Assembly: GCF_017306585.1 (NCBI RefSeq)
Contig: NZ_JAFKIC010000156.1
Span: forward strand, 1-37,373
Reading direction: 5' to 3'
From: Mesorhizobium sp.
GTDB lineage: Bacteria; Pseudomonadota; Alphaproteobacteria; Rhizobiales; Rhizobiaceae
DNA length: 37,373 nucleotides
Shown here in pieces: positions 27,314 through 37,249 of this stretch (the first letter of the stretch is position 1; each line of letters starts with the position of its first letter). Both the position numbers and the translations under genes were made by a program. The notes beneath the pieces were generated by a model, which was not told the origin of the DNA, searched no databases, and worked only from the letters and a program-made list of their open reading frames with translations.

Positions 27314-29242
27314 ATGCCGGCGCATGAAAAGCAGATGTCAGGAAGGAAAGCGCCAGGGCGCGCCCTTCCGCGCGCCCTGCTTCTGGCCGTTATGTGCTGG
27401 ACCGCTCTGGTTGCCGAATCAGCGCCGGCGGCCGCGTTCGAGATTTTCGGCATCAAACTGTGGGGGTCGTCCAGCGACGAGGATGCCGACATCGTCGACC
27501 CGCTGCGGTACTCGGTGACCATCTCGGCCCCGGACGCCGACAAGGATCTGGTCAAGAAGCTCGAAAACGCCTCGGCGCTGAAGAGCGATGAAAAACGCCC
27601 CGTCTCCGGCTCGCTCGGCCTGATGGCCAAGGCGCGCGGCGACCGTGAGCAGCTTGTCGCGGCCCTTTACGCCGATGCCCGCTATGAAGGCGTCGTCACC
27701 ATCACCATCGACGGCAAGCCGCTCGACGAATTGCAGCCGGACGCCGAGTTCAAGGGTCCACAGCCGATCCCTGTTGCCATCGATATCGCCGCCGGCCCCA
27801 AATTCACCCTCGGCAACATCCGGCTGGAAGGCGACGCGGCGGGGCTGATGGGCGCCGACTACGGCCTGATCGCGGGCGGCGATGCCGGGTCAGGCGCGGT
27901 GCTCAAGGCCGAAGCGCTGATCGTGCGGACGCTGAAGGAAGAGGGCAGGCCGCTGGCCAAGGTTACCGACCGGCAGATCGTCGCCGACCATGCGACCTCG
28001 ACGCTCGATGTGACATTGACGGTCGCCGCCGGACCGGTCGCCGGCTATGGCGCGACAACCGTGGAAGGCACCGAGAAGGTCGACCGCGACTTCACCGAAT
28101 ACATGACCGGGCTGAAGCGCGGCAGGCAATATTCGCCGCAGGAGATCAGCGACGCGCGCGACAGGCTGCTGGCGCTCGAGGTCTTCAACAGCGTGACATT
28201 GAAGGAAGCCGACAAGCTCGATGCCGACGGCAACATTCCGATCGGCGTCCAGGTCAGCGAGCGCAAGCCGCGCTATTTCGGCCTCGGCGGCACCTTCTCG
28301 AACACCGAGGGCCTGGGCCTGGAAGGCTATTGGGGGCACCGCAACCTGTTCGGCCAGGCCGAGAAGCTGCGCATCGACGGCGCCATCTCAGGCATCGGCA
28401 GCAACGATCTGTCGAGCCTCAATTACAATGCCGGCATCATGTTCGAGAAACCCGGCGTGATCGGGCCGGCCTCGAAATTCTTCGCCAATGTGAAGACGGT
28501 CTTCGAGCATCCCGACGCCTACGACCATTTCTCGGTCAAGGGCAGCACCGGCCTGTCCTACGAACTCGACAAGAAGCAGACCGTCTCGGCGGAGGTCGCG
28601 CTTGATTATTCCCGGATCCGCGATGCCTTCGGCAAGCACACCTACCTGATCGCCAGCGTTCCCTTGCAATATGTCTACGACAACAGGGACAGCCGCCTCA
28701 ACCCGACCAAGGGCTTCAGGGTGCTGGCCTATGCCGAGCCGAGCTACGACATCCTGAGCGGAGCCGCCTTCCTCAAGCTCAAGGGCGAGGGTTCGGCCTA
28801 TCAGTCGCTGGACACGGCCTCGAAATTCGTGCTCGCCGAACGCGTCGCGGCCGGCTCCATCGTCGGCACCGGGCTCGAAAACGTGCCGGCCGACCGGCGC
28901 TTCTATTCGGGCGGCGGCGGTTCGGTGCGCGGTTACGCCTATCAGGGCATCGGCCCCAAGGACTTTACCGGTCAGCCGACCGGCGGCCTGTCCTTCTTCG
29001 AAACGTCCGTTGAAATGCGCATTGCCGTGACCGACACGATCGGCATCGTGCCGTTCGTCGATGCCGGTACGGTGTCGACGAAATCGGTTCCCAATTTCTC
29101 CGACGTCAAGGTCGGCGCCGGCGTCGGCCTGCGCTACGTCACGCCGTTCGGTCCGCTGCGCATCGACGCAGCGTTGCCGCTCAACCGGGGTCCAGGGGAT
29201 CCGCGTTTCGGCATCTACGCCGGTATCGGGCAGGCTTTCTGA
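27314..29242 (+). CDS. tamA: TamA-like outer-membrane assembly protein (Omp85 family)
   Basis: The 642-residue protein has a signal peptide (hydrophobic LLLAVMCWTALVAESAPAAA, cut near residue 38). About 250 residues of POTRA-type periplasmic domains follow, including 'GPQPIPVAIDIAAGPKFTLGNIRLEGDA' and 'TVAAGPVAGYGATTVEGTEKV'. The rest is a C-terminal 16-strand-type barrel with the Omp85 signature loop containing Val538-Arg-Gly-Tyr541 and the ending RFGIYAGIGQAF. TamA works with TamB in outer-membrane protein insertion and lipid transport. The family also includes BamA, but the three-POTRA size and the adjacent tamB favour TamA. I kept the ATG at 27314; an ATG at 27335 is also possible, and no strong ribosome-binding site decides. 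The stop is 2 nt before the tamB start. Confidence 0.9.
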   Translation: MPAHEKQMSGRKAPGRALPRALLLAVMCWTALVAESAPAAAFEIFGIKLWGSSSDEDADIVDPLRYSVTISAPDADKDLVKKLENASALKSDEKRPVSGSLGLMAKARGDREQLVAALYADARYEGVVTITIDGKPLDELQPDAEFKGPQPIPVAIDIAAGPKFTLGNIRLEGDAAGLMGADYGLIAGGDAGSGAVLKAEALIVRTLKEEGRPLAKVTDRQIVADHATSTLDVTLTVAAGPVAGYGATTVEGTEKVDRDFTEYMTGLKRGRQYSPQEISDARDRLLALEVFNSVTLKEADKLDADGNIPIGVQVSERKPRYFGLGGTFSNTEGLGLEGYWGHRNLFGQAEKLRIDGAISGIGSNDLSSLNYNAGIMFEKPGVIGPASKFFANVKTVFEHPDAYDHFSVKGSTGLSYELDKKQTVSAEVALDYSRIRDAFGKHTYLIASVPLQYVYDNRDSRLNPTKGFRVLAYAEPSYDILSGAAFLKLKGEGSAYQSLDTASKFVLAERVAAGSIVGTGLENVPADRRFYSGGGGSVRGYAYQGIGPKDFTGQPTGGLSFFETSVEMRIAVTDTIGIVPFVDAGTVSTKSVPNFSDVKVGAGVGLRYVTPFGPLRIDAALPLNRGPGDPRFGIYAGIGQAF

Positions 29243-29244
29243 AG

Positions 29245-32200
29245 ATGAAGACGGTCTGGCGCATCCTTCGCATTGTCCTCTACACGCTGCTCATCGTGGT
29301 CGCGGGCGCGATCGGCGCGCTTGTCGTGCTGACCAAGACCGAGCGCGGACGCGACAATCTCGCCGGCATCATTTCGCGGCTGGCCTCGAATGACGACCGC
29401 AAAGTCACCGTCCACGGCATCGACGGCATCTGGTCGGGGGCGCTCAGCGTCGACAATGTCGTGCTGGAGGACCGCAACGGCGCCTGGCTGGTGGCGCGCA
29501 AGGTGGCGATCGATTGGTCGCCGCTGGCGCTGCTGTCGAAGAACTTCAGCGCCGAGCGCATTGCCGCCGAGCGCATCGAACTTGCCCGGCTGCCGGTTGC
29601 CGGTACGCAGCCGCCGGCACAGGGCGGCACGACGACGCTGCCGGTGTCCATCGACATCAAACAGATCGACCTGCCGGAAATCGCGCTTGGCCAGCAACTG
29701 GCCGGCAGCGGCATCGCCGAACTCGCGGCCAAGGGCACCGTCAAGGTCGATCCCGCGCCGCTGGCGGTGGAAAGCGTGCTCAACGTCACCCGCCATGACG
29801 GCAAGCAGGGCAATGTCGACGCCAACATTCATTTCTCGCCGGCCGACAACAAGCTCGACCTCGACCTCAAGGCGTCGGAGCCGGCGGGCGGCATCATCGC
29901 CAACCTGCTCAAGCTGCCCGGCGCGCCGCCTGTCGATATAGCGGTGACGGGGCAGGGGCCGCTCGGGAACTGGAGCGGCACTGGCACTTTCGCCGTCGAC
30001 GGCCAGGTGGTCACGCAACTGACCGGTACCCACAAGCTGACTGACAAGGGCAATCATGTCACGGCCAAGGGCGACGGCGATTTCGCGCGCTTCCTGCCGG
30101 ACAATCTGAAGCCGCTGTTTGCCGGCAAGACCAGTTTCGACGTCGCGGGCACCGCAACGGCGGCCGGCGGTGTCAGCATCGACCGGGCCAGCATCGAAAG
30201 CGATGCGGTGCACGGCACCGCGACCGGGATTGCCGATCCGGCCGGGGCCAGCGATCTTTCGGTCCAAATCGCCGCCAAGGGCGCGCCGGTGCAGATCACG
30301 GTGGGCAGCGCCGCGCAGCCGATCACCCTGGCGATCAGGAACGCCACCGCGCGCGCCTTCGGCGACGGCAAGACGCCGATCGTCGATATCGGCGCTTCGC
30401 TGGCGTCGGTGGTGGCGGGCGGCACCCAGCTCAACGATCTTTCGGGGCAGATCCATTCCGACGGCTTCGATATCCAGAACCGCAGCGGGCCCCTGGCGGT
30501 CAAGCTGCAGGCGGGTGGCCTGAAGACGGACCTGGCGACGCTGGCGCCGTTGATCACCGGCAAGGTCGATGTCGATCTCGCGGGTTCGCTGAGCAAGGAC
30601 GCCATCATCATCGACAAGGGCACGCTGCATTCCGATGCGCTCGACGCCGGCCTGACCATGACGGTGGCGCTCGCCGATCTTTCGGTGCAGCTCAAGATGA
30701 ATGCCGATGCGGTTTCGACCGCCTTGCCGCCGCAGATCAGCTCGGTGCTGGGCGAGCGGGTGAAATTCTCGGCCGCCGCGACGCGCGATCCGCAAGGCGG
30801 CTTTGCAGCCAATTCGATCTCGTTGACGTCGGGCTCGCTTACCGCCAGCGGCACCGCCAGCGCGCAAGGCAGCGATATCCAGGCCGACATCAAGGGCACG
30901 CTTGGCGATGTCTCGGTGCTGTCGCCGCTGGTTGGCGTGCCGGTCGCCGGCGGCGTCGATTTCGAGCTCTCGGCGACCGGCCCGCGCTCCGCGCCGGACT
31001 TCACGGTCTCCGCCGGCAGCGACAGCCTGACCGCCTCTGGCCGTACGGTGAAGGCGATCAAGCTCGCGGCAACCGGCAAGGCCGACATCGTCAACCCTTC
31101 CGCCAATGTGTCGCTGACCGGCGCCGTCAACGACCAGCCGCTCAACGTCAAGGCGGCGCTGGTAACGAGCGAAGGCAGGCGTTCGGTCAACGGCCTGCTG
31201 ATCGCGCTCGGCGACAACAAGGTGTCGGGCGACCTCGCGCTCGACGACAAATTCCTGCCTTCGGGCACGCTGACGCTCGCCGCGCCCGCGATCGATCAGC
31301 TGGCGGCGCTCGCCGGGCAGGCGGTGACGGGCGATATCAACGGCACCATCAATTTCGCCAAGGAGGGCGACGCCCCGTCCGTCGCCATCGATGCGAAAAG
31401 CAGTTCGGTCGCGCGCGGCGACGTGACGGCCAGGGCGATCGCCATCAATGCGCTGATTGCCAATTATCTGAAGGCGCCGGCCATTTCCGGCACCATCAAG
31501 GCCGACGCGGTCACCTCGGGAACAACCGAAATCGGCGGGATCGGCGTCGACCTGAAGCGCGACGGCGACTGGACCAATTTCACCGGCGGCGCCACGATCG
31601 CCGGAATTCCGGCGACCGCCGCCGGCCGGGTGAAGATCGCGGGCGGCACCACCAGTGTCGAGATTGCCTCGGGTGAGGCGACGGTTCGCGGCATCAAGGC
31701 GGCGATCGCGGCTCCGTCCTCGCTTTCCATAGCCAATGGCACGACCAGCATCGACAGCCTGGCGCTCGATGTCGGTGGCGGTTCGGTGACCCTGTCGGGC
31801 ACGGCGGGCCAGACGCTCGATCTGGCGGCGAAATTCTCCGCGCTGCCGGCGGCCCTTGCCAATGAATTTGCGCCCGGCCTCGACGCCTCGGGAACGCTCG
31901 GCGGCACCGCGCAGGTGACTGGAACGCCGGCCACTCCGGAAGTCCGGTTCGATGCCAAACTGGCCGGCCTCGAAACCAGCCAGACCCGTCAGGCCGGGCT
32001 CGGCTCGCTCGCCCTCGATGCGGCGGGCATCTATACGATGGCTGGCGGGGTTGCCCTCGACCATGCCAATCTTTCCGGCGACAAGATTTCCGGCAAGGCC
32101 ACCGGCACCATCAACCCCAACGGCGCCAGCGATTTCGCGCTCGATCTGACGTCGTCTGGGCCAAGCCTGCCGTTGACGGTCGGCAGCGCCGAGAGCCCCG

Positions 32201-35200
32201 TCAGGCTCGAGGTCCAGTCCCTTTCGGCGAAAGTGGCGGGCGAGAGCACGCAGGCCCGCCTCGACCTCTCCGCCATCCTGCCGTCGATCTCCACCAGTCC
32301 GGCCAAGGTGGACGGCCTGGTCCTTGCCTTGCATTCGGATGCTTTCGACCTGAAGAACCGCGCCGGCCCGGTTTCCGGCACGGTGTCGGTCGACAAGGTC
32401 GGGCTCGACAATCCCGCCATCGCGCCACTCATCGCCGGCAAGGTGACGGCGGCGCTCAGCGCCAGGCTGAGCCCGGACGGCGTCGCCATCGACAGCGGCT
32501 CGCTGAAGAGCGATGCGCTGAGCAGCCAGGTGGCCGGCAACGTCTCGCTCAGCGACGGCGCCATCGATCTTAAGCTGAACGCGGACGCGCCCTCATCGGC
32601 TTTGCCGGGCGCGGTGCGCGGCATGCTTGGCGAGCGCGCCCAGATCAGCGCCACGCTGAAACGCGACCCCAAGGGCGGTATCACGGTCGACGGGCTGAAA
32701 CTGGCCTCCGGCGCGCTGAGCGCGGCTGGGCAGGCGAGCCTTGCCGACAACAAGGTGGCGGCCGACATCACCGGCGCGCTGAGCGACATCTCGCTGCTGT
32801 CGAAGGACGCCAAGGGCGCCATCGCCTTTGCGCTGAACGCCCAGGGCCCTGCCATGGCGCCGGACCTGTCGCTGACGGTCAACAGCGATCGGCTGCTGGT
32901 GGCGGCGCGCGAGATCACCGGCCTGAAGCTTACGGCCACAGGCAAGGCGGACGCCGCCAACCCGGCGGCCAACGTGCAACTGACGGGCAATGTCGCCGGC
33001 CAGCCCTTGCAGGGCAATGCGGTGCTGGCGACGGCGGGCGGCAAGAGCGCCATCAACGGTCTGCTTTTGTCTCTCGGCAAGAACCGGATCTCCGGCGACC
33101 TGGCGCTGGATGAGAAATTCGTGCCCGAAGGCACCATAGCGCTTGATCTGCCTGATATCGGGCCGCTCGCGGCGCTGGCGCTGGAGAAGGCCGAAGGGGA
33201 CGTGCGCGGCACGATTTCGTTCTCCAGGAACGGCGCGGCACCCCAGGTCGCGGTCAAGGCCAACACCGCTTCGATCACGCGCGGCGACCTTCAGGCGAAG
33301 GCCGTTTCCATCGATGCGCTGATCGCCAACTATCTCGAGGCGCCGGTGATCTCCGGTACGATCCGCGCCGATACCGTCAACTCAGGCGGCACTGTCATCA
33401 GCGGCATCGATGTCGATCTCAAGCGCGACGGCGACTGGACCGGCTTTTCCGGCGGCGCCACGGTCAAGGGCATTCCGGCCAGGGCCGCGGGCCGCGTGAA
33501 GGTGGCCAATGGTGTCACGACCATCGAGCTTGCTTCCGGCCAGGCGACCGTACAGGGCATCAAGGCGGCGATCGCCCAGGCCTCGACGATCAGCATCGCC
33601 AACGGCACGACGAGCCTCGACCGGCTGGTGCTGAACCTCGGCGGCGGCACGGCGACCGTGACCGGCAAGGTCGGCCAGGCGCTCGACATCAACGCGACAC
33701 TGGCGCGGGTGCCGATGTCGCTCGCCAACAGTTTCTCGCCGGGGCTCGACGCCGCCGGTTCGATTTCGGGCACGGCAAAGGTGACCGGTGCGCCGGCCAA
33801 TCCGTCCGTTGCCTTCAATATTGACGCGGCCGGCGTCCAGACGTCGCAGACCAGGGGCGCCGGCGTCGGCGCGGTCAACGTCTCCTCATCGGGCACTTTC
33901 GCCGCCAGCAAGCTGACCTTCAACGCCAATGTCAGCGATGGCGCCGGCCTTGGCCTCAAGGGCGGCGGCACGGTGACAGTGGCGGGCACGCCGGCGCTGG
34001 TACTCGACTTCAATGGCGCGGTGCCGTTCGGCCTGCTCGCCGACAAGCTCGCCGCGCAAGGCCTGTCGCTGACGGGAACGGCCAGTGTGAATGTCCAGGT
34101 GCGCGGGCCGGCGACTTCGCCGGTCATCGGCGGCAGCGTCAAGACCTCGGGCGCGCGGCTGGTGGACGCCAGTTCAGGCCTGGCCGTCAACGACATCGCC
34201 GCCGACGTTTCGATCGGCGGCGGGGTCGCCAGGCTCAACCGGTTGACCGGAACGCTGTCGACGCGGGGCAGCCTGTCGGCCAGCGGCACGGTCGGAATCA
34301 ACCCGGCGCAGGGCTTCCCGGCCGACCTGTCGATCAAGCTCACCGACGGCCGCTATACGGATGGGCGCGTGGTGACGGCCAATCTGGGTGGTGACCTGAC
34401 GATCAAGGGGCCGCTTGTCTCGGCGCCTGCAATCGCCGGTACCGTCAATCTCGCCAAGACCGTGATTACCGTTCCGGACAAATTGCCCGGCTCGCTCTCG
34501 GCGCTCGACGTCAAGCACAAGAACGCGCCTGCTCCCGTGCGGGCACAGGACAAGGCGCTGCGCCCGGCGACGACGTCGGGCAAGAGCGGCGGCAGCGGCC
34601 TGGCGCTTGATGTCACCGTCAACGCGCCGAATCAGATCTTCATCCAGGGCAGGGGCGTCGACGCCGAGCTCGGCGGTTCGCTCAGGCTGACCGGGCCGGC
34701 CTCGTCGCCACAGGCGGTCGGCACCTTCACCCTGGAGCGGGGCCGGCTGTCTATCCTGGGCAAGCGGCTTACTTTCACCGAAGGAACGGTCGGCTTTTCC
34801 GGCTCGCTGGTGCCCTATCTCAACCTGACGGCGACAACGACCACCACCAGCGCCACGGTCACCATCGTGGTTTCGGGCGAGGCGACCAATCCGAAATTCA
34901 CCTTCACCTCGGTGCCGGCGCTGCCCGAGGACGAGGTGCTAGCGCAGTTGATCTTCGGGCGCTCGATGTCCAACCTGTCGCCGCTGCAGATCGCGCAGCT
35001 GGCCGAAGCGGCCGGACAGCTGGCCGGTGTCGGCGGCTCGACCTCGCTGCTGGAAAACCTGCGCAGCGCCATCGGCGTCGACGATCTCGACGTTACCACG
35101 GACGATCAGGGCGGCACGGCGGTTTCGGCCGGAAAATATCTCAACGACCGCACCTATGTGACGATCCAGAAGGGCGACAAACCGGGCTCGGGCAAGGCGA

Positions 35201-35298
35201 CGATCGACCTCAATGTCGGCAAGGGCGTGAAGCTGCGCGGCGAAGCGAATGACGCCGGCGAGGCCAAGGGCGGCATCTTCTACGAGAAGGAATATTGA
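29245..35298 (+). CDS. tamB: TamB, inner-membrane-anchored translocation and assembly module protein
   Basis: The 2017-residue protein has one N-terminal membrane anchor (ILRIVLYTLLIVVAGAIGAL), then a very long repetitive beta-rich region, then the C-terminal TamB/DUF490 domain with the conserved segment LPEDEVLAQLIFGRSMSNLS near residue 1892 and the ending GGIFYEKEY. TamB spans the periplasm as a hydrophobic groove and, with TamA, moves phospholipids and helps insert outer-membrane proteins, including autotransporters. It is much longer than E. coli TamB (about 1259 residues). Part of the excess comes from an internal tandem duplication of about 622-626 residues. The ATG at 29245 is preceded by a GAAG-type site and 2 nt from the tamA stop. 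Confidence 0.93.
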   Translation: MKTVWRILRIVLYTLLIVVAGAIGALVVLTKTERGRDNLAGIISRLASNDDRKVTVHGIDGIWSGALSVDNVVLEDRNGAWLVARKVAIDWSPLALLSKNFSAERIAAERIELARLPVAGTQPPAQGGTTTLPVSIDIKQIDLPEIALGQQLAGSGIAELAAKGTVKVDPAPLAVESVLNVTRHDGKQGNVDANIHFSPADNKLDLDLKASEPAGGIIANLLKLPGAPPVDIAVTGQGPLGNWSGTGTFAVDGQVVTQLTGTHKLTDKGNHVTAKGDGDFARFLPDNLKPLFAGKTSFDVAGTATAAGGVSIDRASIESDAVHGTATGIADPAGASDLSVQIAAKGAPVQITVGSAAQPITLAIRNATARAFGDGKTPIVDIGASLASVVAGGTQLNDLSGQIHSDGFDIQNRSGPLAVKLQAGGLKTDLATLAPLITGKVDVDLAGSLSKDAIIIDKGTLHSDALDAGLTMTVALADLSVQLKMNADAVSTALPPQISSVLGERVKFSAAATRDPQGGFAANSISLTSGSLTASGTASAQGSDIQADIKGTLGDVSVLSPLVGVPVAGGVDFELSATGPRSAPDFTVSAGSDSLTASGRTVKAIKLAATGKADIVNPSANVSLTGAVNDQPLNVKAALVTSEGRRSVNGLLIALGDNKVSGDLALDDKFLPSGTLTLAAPAIDQLAALAGQAVTGDINGTINFAKEGDAPSVAIDAKSSSVARGDVTARAIAINALIANYLKAPAISGTIKADAVTSGTTEIGGIGVDLKRDGDWTNFTGGATIAGIPATAAGRVKIAGGTTSVEIASGEATVRGIKAAIAAPSSLSIANGTTSIDSLALDVGGGSVTLSGTAGQTLDLAAKFSALPAALANEFAPGLDASGTLGGTAQVTGTPATPEVRFDAKLAGLETSQTRQAGLGSLALDAAGIYTMAGGVALDHANLSGDKISGKATGTINPNGASDFALDLTSSGPSLPLTVGSAESPVRLEVQSLSAKVAGESTQARLDLSAILPSISTSPAKVDGLVLALHSDAFDLKNRAGPVSGTVSVDKVGLDNPAIAPLIAGKVTAALSARLSPDGVAIDSGSLKSDALSSQVAGNVSLSDGAIDLKLNADAPSSALPGAVRGMLGERAQISATLKRDPKGGITVDGLKLASGALSAAGQASLADNKVAADITGALSDISLLSKDAKGAIAFALNAQGPAMAPDLSLTVNSDRLLVAAREITGLKLTATGKADAANPAANVQLTGNVAGQPLQGNAVLATAGGKSAINGLLLSLGKNRISGDLALDEKFVPEGTIALDLPDIGPLAALALEKAEGDVRGTISFSRNGAAPQVAVKANTASITRGDLQAKAVSIDALIANYLEAPVISGTIRADTVNSGGTVISGIDVDLKRDGDWTGFSGGATVKGIPARAAGRVKVANGVTTIELASGQATVQGIKAAIAQASTISIANGTTSLDRLVLNLGGGTATVTGKVGQALDINATLARVPMSLANSFSPGLDAAGSISGTAKVTGAPANPSVAFNIDAAGVQTSQTRGAGVGAVNVSSSGTFAASKLTFNANVSDGAGLGLKGGGTVTVAGTPALVLDFNGAVPFGLLADKLAAQGLSLTGTASVNVQVRGPATSPVIGGSVKTSGARLVDASSGLAVNDIAADVSIGGGVARLNRLTGTLSTRGSLSASGTVGINPAQGFPADLSIKLTDGRYTDGRVVTANLGGDLTIKGPLVSAPAIAGTVNLAKTVITVPDKLPGSLSALDVKHKNAPAPVRAQDKALRPATTSGKSGGSGLALDVTVNAPNQIFIQGRGVDAELGGSLRLTGPASSPQAVGTFTLERGRLSILGKRLTFTEGTVGFSGSLVPYLNLTATTTTTSATVTIVVSGEATNPKFTFTSVPALPEDEVLAQLIFGRSMSNLSPLQIAQLAEAAGQLAGVGGSTSLLENLRSAIGVDDLDVTTDDQGGTAVSAGKYLNDRTYVTIQKGDKPGSGKATIDLNVGKGVKLRGEANDAGEAKGGIFYEKEY
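30130..33885 (+). repeat. Two-copy tandem duplication inside tamB (about 1.87 kb each)
   Basis: Unit 1 is about 30130-32007 and unit 2 about 32008-33885. Matching landmarks are GKADIVNPSANVSLTG / GKADAANPAANVQLTG (31075 / 32941), ALIANYLKAPAISGTI / ALIANYLEAPVISGTI (31450 / 33316) and GLETSQTR / GVQTSQTR (31966 / 33832). All have the same offset of 1866 bp. The early landmark TVGSA (30298 / 32176) has an offset of 1878, so unit 2 lacks four residues in between. The copies are diverged in sequence but not in order. Confidence 0.85.
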
Positions 35299-35390
35299 CA
35301 GGCTGGCCCTCAGCGTGGCCGGAACTGGCGCTGTCGTAACCTCTGTAAATGTATCAATTTAATCGCCCGGTGAGATTTTGGCGGAATCTG

Positions 35391-35412
35391 GGCGCACTAG
35401 CAATTTTGCGCC
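35391..35412. promoter_or_regulatory. Small dyad between tamB and the solute-binding protein gene
   Basis: GGCGCA and TGCGCC form a 6-bp inverted repeat with a 10-nt AT-rich spacer. It could be an operator for the binding-protein operon or a weak stop after tamB. There is no further support. Confidence 0.25.
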
Positions 35413-35489
35413 AAGACTGTCGCTATCACGCGAACCGCTCTCCTTCCAAAGTTGCACATTCGCTAACATGTTCCCAATCCATGTCGTCT

Positions 35490-35519
35490 TTGACATCATT
35501 GCCTGGATGCGGAATGTTA
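35490..35519 (+). promoter_or_regulatory. Candidate housekeeping promoter for the solute-binding protein gene
   Basis: A perfect TTGACA at 35490-35495 is followed after 17-18 nt by AATGTT/ATGTTA, a weak -10. It is 32 nt before the ATG at 35551, which has GGGAGTT as ribosome-binding site. The -35 is good; the -10 is poor. Confidence 0.4.
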
Positions 35520-35550
35520 ATCGGCGGAAAGCCAACAATGGGAGTTAGTC

Positions 35551-37209
35551 ATGACAATTTATAAGAGCAACGGCGACAGCGTTCCGGATCACATCCTGGC
35601 CATGGCCGAAGAAGCCAAGTCGGGTAAGGTCGATCGCCGCGAATTCCTGGCGCTCGCCAGCATCTTCGGCGCGTCGACGGCCATGGCTTACGGCCTGCTC
35701 GGCCTTGCCGCTCCGACCCCGGCCAAGGCCGAGGACGTGCAGGGCAAGAAGGGCGGCGTGCTGAAAGTGGCGATGTCCGTCAAGGATCCCAAGGATCCGC
35801 GCACGGCCGACTGGTCGGAAATCGCCAATGCCGAACGCCAGGCCCTGGAGCCGCTGGTGAAGTACACCCACCAGTACACGTTCGCGCCCTATCTCCTGGC
35901 GAGCTGGGACATCAACGACGACGCCACCGAGTACACGCTGCATGTGCGGCCGGGCGTCGAATGGAACAATGGCGACAAGTTCACCGCCGACGACGTGATC
36001 TACAATTTCACCCGCTGGGCCGACAAGAACGCGGCGGGCAACTCGATGCCTGGCCGTCTCGGCAGCCTCGTCGACGAAAAGACCAAGAAATTGAGCGAAG
36101 GCTCGATCATCAAGGTCGACGACATGACGGTCAAGCTGAAGCTTGCCAAGCCTGACATCGCGCTCATCGCCAACCTGACCGACTATCCGGCGCTGGTCGT
36201 GCACAAGACCTTCGACGAGAAGGGCGCCAACTTCAAGAACTGCCCGATCGGCACCGGCCCGTTCGAGCTCGTTTCCTATGATGTCGGCCAGAAGGTCGTA
36301 TACAAGCGCCGCACCACCGGCAAGTGGTGGCAGGGCGAAGCCTTCCTCGACGGCGTCGAGTTCATCGACTACGGCACCGATCCCGCCGCCACCGTCTCGG
36401 CCTTCGAATCGGGCGAAGTGCAGACCAACCACGAAACGACAGCCGACTACGTCAAGATCATCGAAGGCGTCGGCGCTCCGGTTTCGGAAGTGGTGACGGC
36501 GGCGACCGTTGTGTCGCGCTTCAACGTCAACGCGAAGCCCTATGGCGACCAGAAGGTGCGTCAGGCGATGTGCCTGGCCGTCGACAATTCTGTGGTGCTG
36601 CAGCTCGGCTACGGCAATGCCGGCACGCCGGCCGAAAACCACCATGTCGCGCCGATCCATCCGGAGTATGTCGCGCTGCCGAAGATTCCGCGCGACATCG
36701 CCAAGGCCAAGCAGATGCTGACGGAAGCCGGCGTGATCGATTTCGAGCACGAGCTGATCAGCAACGACGAGGACTACCACAAGAACACCACCGACGCGAT
36801 CGCGGCGCAGCTGCGCGAGGCCGGCATCAAGGTGAAGCGCACCGTGCTGCCGAGCTCGACCTTCTGGAACGACTGGACGAAGTATCCGTTCTCGGAAACC
36901 AACTGGAACATGCGTCCGCTGGGCATCCAGGTCATCGCCATCGCCTACCGCTCGGGCGAAGCCTGGAACGAGACGGCCTATGCCAACCCTGACTTCGACA
37001 AGAAGGTCAACGAGGCGCTTGGCATTGCCGATGCCGAGAAGCGCAAGGTGGTGATGAAGGATGTCGAGCAGATTCTGCAGGACTCCGGCATCATCATCCA
37101 GCCGTACTGGCGCAAGCTCTACATCAACATCAAGCCCGAGGTGAAGAACCACTCGATGCACCCCACCTACGAGCATGATTTCGGCAAGGTCTGGCTCGAC
37201 CAGGCGTGA
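35551..37209 (+). CDS. Peptide-type ABC transporter substrate-binding protein (SBP_bac_5), Tat-exported
   Basis: The 552-residue protein belongs to the DppA/OppA/NikA class (SBP_bac_5). Core segments include the family signature '[55 protein letters not shown]' region at about 90-155 (shown here only by its start and end), '[20 protein letters not shown]' and '[12 protein letters not shown]'. The N-terminus has a twin-arginine motif [10 protein letters not shown] (Arg29-Arg30) and cleavage after AKA60, so it is probably exported folded by Tat, as seen for several rhizobial members of this class. Peptides, nickel or other small molecules are possible substrates; none can be chosen. The partner permease genes should lie beyond the window on the right. 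The ATG at 35551 is supported by GGGAGTT 6 nt upstream. Confidence 0.92.
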   Translation: MTIYKSNGDSVPDHILAMAEEAKSGKVDRREFLALASIFGASTAMAYGLLGLAAPTPAKAEDVQGKKGGVLKVAMSVKDPKDPRTADWSEIANAERQALEPLVKYTHQYTFAPYLLASWDINDDATEYTLHVRPGVEWNNGDKFTADDVIYNFTRWADKNAAGNSMPGRLGSLVDEKTKKLSEGSIIKVDDMTVKLKLAKPDIALIANLTDYPALVVHKTFDEKGANFKNCPIGTGPFELVSYDVGQKVVYKRRTTGKWWQGEAFLDGVEFIDYGTDPAATVSAFESGEVQTNHETTADYVKIIEGVGAPVSEVVTAATVVSRFNVNAKPYGDQKVRQAMCLAVDNSVVLQLGYGNAGTPAENHHVAPIHPEYVALPKIPRDIAKAKQMLTEAGVIDFEHELISNDEDYHKNTTDAIAAQLREAGIKVKRTVLPSSTFWNDWTKYPFSETNWNMRPLGIQVIAIAYRSGEAWNETAYANPDFDKKVNEALGIADAEKRKVVMKDVEQILQDSGIIIQPYWRKLYINIKPEVKNHSMHPTYEHDFGKVWLDQA

Positions 37210-37225
37210 CCCACTGCTTGAGGGA

Positions 37226-37249
37226 TGCGAAGGGCGAGAGCCCTTCGCA
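37226..37249 (+). terminator. Strong stem-loop after the solute-binding protein gene
   Basis: A perfect 10-bp stem (TGCGAAGGGC / GCCCTTCGCA) closed by a GAGA tetraloop of the stable GNRA class lies 16 nt past the stop. No T-run follows, so it may stabilise the binding-protein message or act as a partial stop before permease genes to the right. The remaining bases to 37373 hold no gene that I can support. Confidence 0.6.

Noticed and set aside
29215-32334. A 1039-codon frame on the - strand opposite tamA/tamB
   Set aside because: Low-complexity Arg/Gly/Asp/Ala composition, no family motif, and full overlap with tamB, whose anchor and C-terminal domain are clear.
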